Source: Verrucomicrobiales bacterium (lineage in GTDB: Bacteria > Verrucomicrobiota > Verrucomicrobiia > Verrucomicrobiales > DEV007). From it: DNA of 64,000 nt. The position numbers and the translations under genes were made by a program. Every line of letters starts with the position of its first letter. Positions within the stretch are counted from its first letter, which is position 1. The DNA is taken from assembly GCA_029212615.1 (NCBI GenBank), contig JARGPJ010000001.1, positions 581,547 to 645,546 of the forward strand, given 5' to 3'. This document shows, in pieces, positions 61,732 through 64,000 of the stretch. Under the pieces are notes generated by a model. The model saw only the letters and a list, made by a program, of their open reading frames with translations, did not search any database and had not been told where the DNA came from.

Positions 61732-62625
61732 TTAAGGCGCTTCCGCAGTTTCCCTATCCGTCTTCGATTCGCTCCACATCCACCTCAGGGTATCCGGAAA
61801 AATGGCACCTCCATGTCGCCCGCTGTGCTTTCCGGTTCCCATCACCAGCTCATACTCGTAGCCTGCATACTTGAGAGCAGCTGCCATCTGCTGATTCGCG
61901 ACCGGCCAGTTCCCGTGAAGATTATCGAGATCGTTTTCACCATCCTGAAGGAAGACCCGGATCGGCTTCGGCTCCGTTTTCCGAATCATCGCCGGATAGA
62001 CATGACCACCCCGAATGTTAGTGAAACTCCCAATATGGCTGATCACTTTTCCGAAGGCATCCGGCCGCTCCCACGCGACCGTAAAGGCACAAATCCCACC
62101 GGAGCTGTTCCCGCAGATGATGCGTTTCTCAGGATCATCTGTGATATTTAAACCTTTCCCAATTTCAGGAAGTATCTCTTCGAGCAGAAACCGGGCATAT
62201 TGGTCGCTGAGCGTGTCATATTCGAAACTCCGATTCTTCCTCGGTTGCTGTCCTTTCTTTGCCGGCGGCACCACTCCCGGATTAATGAACACCCCTACCG
62301 TCACGGAAATTTGCCCGGCATGAATCAGATTATCCAGAACCGTTGGTGCGCGGAACAACCCGTTTTCCCGGACAAAACCGCCACCATCCTGACATACCAG
62401 GAGGGAGGCAGGGGTCTTTCCATCATATTGAGCCGGCACGTAAACCCAGTAGTCGCGCTCGGTTCCGGGGAATATTTCGCTGACCCATCGGTGTTGCGTG
62501 ACCTTCCCCCGGGGCACTCCCTCTTTAACCATCGAGTCCGGACCCGGTGAATAGTCCTCATCAGCAGCGTTGGCTGATAGAAAGAAAGGTGAGACAACAA
62601 GCAGGGCAATGAGACAACTCTTCAT
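61732..62625 (-). CDS. secreted enterochelin-esterase-like alpha/beta hydrolase
   Basis: 297 residues with a signal peptide (LIALLVVSPFFLSANAA). DYWVYVPAQYDGKTPASLLVCQDGGGFV is the N-terminal strand-loop of these esterases. FEYDTLSDQYARFLLEEILPEI and the nucleophile Ser174 in IICGNSSGGICAFT follow, and LVMGTGKHSGRHGGAIFPD carries the late His. The GNSSGG elbow matches enterochelin-esterase-like proteins; the substrate is probably an ester of a sugar or aromatic acid. Paired with the SMP-30 gene downstream. Confidence 0.85.
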   Translation of the reverse strand: MKSCLIALLVVSPFFLSANAADEDYSPGPDSMVKEGVPRGKVTQHRWVSEIFPGTERDYWVYVPAQYDGKTPASLLVCQDGGGFVRENGLFRAPTVLDNLIHAGQISVTVGVFINPGVVPPAKKGQQPRKNRSFEYDTLSDQYARFLLEEILPEIGKGLNITDDPEKRIICGNSSGGICAFTVAWERPDAFGKVISHIGSFTNIRGGHVYPAMIRKTEPKPIRVFLQDGENDLDNLHGNWPVANQQMAAALKYAGYEYELVMGTGKHSGRHGGAIFPDTLRWMWSESKTDRETAEAP

Positions 62626-62685
62626 GGAAAGTGAGTCACCCTGCCCGATGTGTCACCAACTGACAATGGCGCAGATCGGATCCCA

Positions 62686-63180
62686 TCACCATCCGAAGGA
62701 GAGGGAAAATCTCGTGTACCCTGAAGAGAAATGACTCCGGCACCCCCCGAAGGGAGAGTAATATCGTGAGTAGGGCGAACGAATCAGATAATCCCGGTAA
62801 ACGGGATACGTATAGCGAAACAGGTAAACCGGGGCGGAAACCGCCGCCTCTGATGTTCTCTGCACAGAATGGGACCTCGCACTCGCTGCCTCAGGCTGAT
62901 AATCAGAGCCGTAGCCAAAACGGGGCCCGGGTCGAAGGGTCTTGTTCTCAAGCGCGGGAATGACGGTCACGGGACTGAGGGAAGGCACCACCACCGACGA
63001 AACGACCCCCTGCTTTTTACTCCGGCCCCTCATGTTTCGGGACCCCTGAAACACAATCCCGCCGGCCGACCCCGTTCCACCGGGCTGAGTGAATTGCCTC
63101 TCGATCAAATCCGCACGGGCATCACACAAAGGAACAAAGCTGAATAGAGCGATGATCAAATAGGTCCCCGGACGCTTCAT
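62686..63180 (-). CDS. small secreted protein of unknown function
   Basis: About 164 residues from the ATG at 63180, with a signal peptide (GTYLIIALFSFVPLCDARA). The rest is low in motif content: a Gly/Arg-rich patch (GSRNMRGRSKKQGVV), Ser-rich segments, and a Tyr/Pro-rich C-terminal region (YTYPVYRDYLIRSPYSRYYSPFGG, split here as two halves). No family recognised. Flanked by the esterase gene on the same strand. Confidence 0.55.
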   Translation of the reverse strand: MKRPGTYLIIALFSFVPLCDARADLIERQFTQPGGTGSAGGIVFQGSRNMRGRSKKQGVVSSVVVPSLSPVTVIPALENKTLRPGPRFGYGSDYQPEAASARSHSVQRTSEAAVSAPVYLFRYTYPVYRDYLIRSPYSRYYSPFGGCRSHFSSGYTRFSLSFGW

Positions 63181-63325
63181 TTCATTATCATAGCAAATCA
63201 TGTATCGATGTGAAGTCTCTTGTTCCGGGGCGGTTTGTCGTGACTACCGGGATCCGACCGAAAGAGATTCCACTTGAGTTTGGAGCTCTCTGGAACGAAG
63301 AATCATCCCTCAACATTTTAGATTC

Positions 63326-63922
63326 ATGGCACTCGAAAAGATCACTTCTGTCTCCGGTAAAGGCGTTTACATCCCCGGTTCCGATATCGACACCGACCGG
63401 ATCATCCCGGCGCGCTTCATGAAATGCGTCACTTTTGACGGACTGGGCGAGTATCTCTTCTATGATGTTCGTCACGAAGCAGACGGCAGCAAAAAGGATC
63501 ACCCACTGAACGAAGAGCGCTTTGCTGACGCCAGCATCCTCCTCTCCGGCATTAATTTCGGTTGCGGCAGCTCACGTGAACATGCCCCACAGGCTATTTC
63601 CAAAGGAGGGTTCAAAGCCGTGATCGCTCAGAGTTTTGCTGAAATCTTTTTCGGCAATTGCGCCACTCTCGGAATGCCCTGCGTCATCGCCAGTCACGAC
63701 GACATTGAACAGATCGCCGCGGCAGTGAATGCCGACCCTTCCACCGAAATCACTATCGATGTCGAAGCTAAAGTCGTCCGCTTCGGCGATCAGGAAGTCT
63801 CCGTCGAGATCCCGTCAACGGCCCGTGACGCTTTCCTCTCCGCAAAGTGGGATCCCATCGGCGAACTCCTCGAGGGAGAAGCGGCGATCGAGAAAACGGT
63901 CGAAGAACTCGGCTACGTCTAG
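63326..63922 (+). CDS. leuD: 3-isopropylmalate dehydratase small subunit
   Basis: 198 residues. The LeuD signature ILLSGINFGCGSSREHAPQAI is complete, with IPGSDIDTDRIIPARFMKC at the N-terminus. It pairs with LeuC to isomerise 2- to 3-isopropylmalate in leucine synthesis. leuC is not in the window; it may lie upstream of another locus or elsewhere. Confidence 0.96.
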   Translation: MALEKITSVSGKGVYIPGSDIDTDRIIPARFMKCVTFDGLGEYLFYDVRHEADGSKKDHPLNEERFADASILLSGINFGCGSSREHAPQAISKGGFKAVIAQSFAEIFFGNCATLGMPCVIASHDDIEQIAAAVNADPSTEITIDVEAKVVRFGDQEVSVEIPSTARDAFLSAKWDPIGELLEGEAAIEKTVEELGYV

Positions 63923-63923
63923 T

Positions 63924-64000
63924 CTACTCCACGGCAGGAACTACCTCTTCAGAGCTTCCCAGCTTAAAAGGAAGCTTGGGGATTTCCGGCATCTCGGGCG
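63924..64000 (-). CDS. C-terminal end of an unidentified gene (partial)
   Basis: The minus strand reads an open frame that ends in TAG at 63924-63926, coding PEMPEIPKLPFKLGSSEEVV followed by PAVE at the C-terminus. Only about 24 codons are visible, so identity is unknown. It is convergent with leuD, 1 bp beyond its stop. Confidence 0.4.
   Translation of the reverse strand, partial: PEMPEIPKLPFKLGSSEEVVPAVE

Noticed and set aside
1..64000. CRISPR arrays, tRNA or rRNA genes, insertion sequences, prophage genes
   Set aside because: I looked for regular short repeats, TTCGA-type tRNA arms, and transposase or integrase motifs on both strands and saw none; a dedicated tRNA and repeat scan could still find a short item.

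Overview
The window looks like a chromosomal segment of a Verrucomicrobiota bacterium, probably in or near Verrucomicrobiales; this placement is inferred from gene content. The pointers are a DUF1501 plus planctomycete-cytochrome/DUF1553 gene pair, a fused LpxC-FabZ gene followed by lpxA (Gram-negative lipid A), an SHD1-like domain on a secreted thioredoxin-fold protein, a secreted sulfatase, several secreted carbohydrate-type esterases and lyases, and a Mrp-type Na+/H+ antiporter operon suited to a saline habitat. No phage, insertion sequence, CRISPR array, rRNA or tRNA was seen.

Layout. 1-1.3 kb: an NfeD / SPFH membrane pair, the SPFH gene cut by the window edge. 1.5-9.2 kb: a five-gene minus-strand operon, transcribed patatin lipase, PaaK-like acyl-CoA ligase, thiolase, FadJ-like enzyme, acyl-CoA dehydrogenase; together these could release, activate and beta-oxidise acyl chains. 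9.7-13.9 kb: DUF1501 and cytochrome/DUF1553 pair. 14-19 kb: a secreted beta-helix-like protein, an alpha/alpha-toroid pectate-lyase-like protein, a prolyl oligopeptidase and an MBL hydrolase. 19.6-23.2 kb: a decayed DUF1501 gene, a strong terminator, clpP, tig and an RluA-type pseudouridine synthase. 23.4-26.4 kb: lpxC/fabZ, lpxA and a MutM-like glycosylase. 26.4-29.1 kb: a tightly overlapped three-gene operon of unknown function (DUF3592 membrane protein with an arrestin-like tail, a small arrestin-like protein, a P-loop NTPase). 29.2-34.2 kb: M29-like aminopeptidase, DUF2851 protein, SDR and sulfatase. 34.3-36.7 kb: a sulfur-transport module (monoheme DUF3365 protein and two YeeE/YedE half-transporters) divergent from an ArsR-type repressor with a perfect palindrome between them. 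36.9-43.2 kb: VOC protein, lipoprotein amidase, a possible clan-CD-like secreted protein, bioB, folP, FemAB/GNAT-like protein, histidine phosphatase and flavodoxin. 43.2-46.2 kb: a small candidate ORF, a DegQ/HtrA protease and a thioredoxin-fold protein without CxxC. 46.3-54.2 kb: ten-gene Mrp antiporter operon in the order E-F-G-DUF4040-B-C-D-D-small-D. 54.3-60.1 kb: a small VKVK-repeat secreted protein, then an ABC operon whose two permeases each carry a C-terminal peptidase-like domain, one with an intact HExxH and one without. 60.2-64 kb: ribE, SMP-30 lactonase, enterochelin-esterase-like hydrolase, a small secreted protein, leuD and the last codons of an unidentified minus-strand gene.

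The most promising novel material is the permease-peptidase ABC exporter (54669-59118), the DUF3592/arrestin-like/P-loop operon (26438-29084), the His-rich loops and split architecture of the Mrp operon, and the ArsR/YeeE/DUF3365 module with its operator. Functions come from recognising motifs and family signatures by eye; no database search was run.
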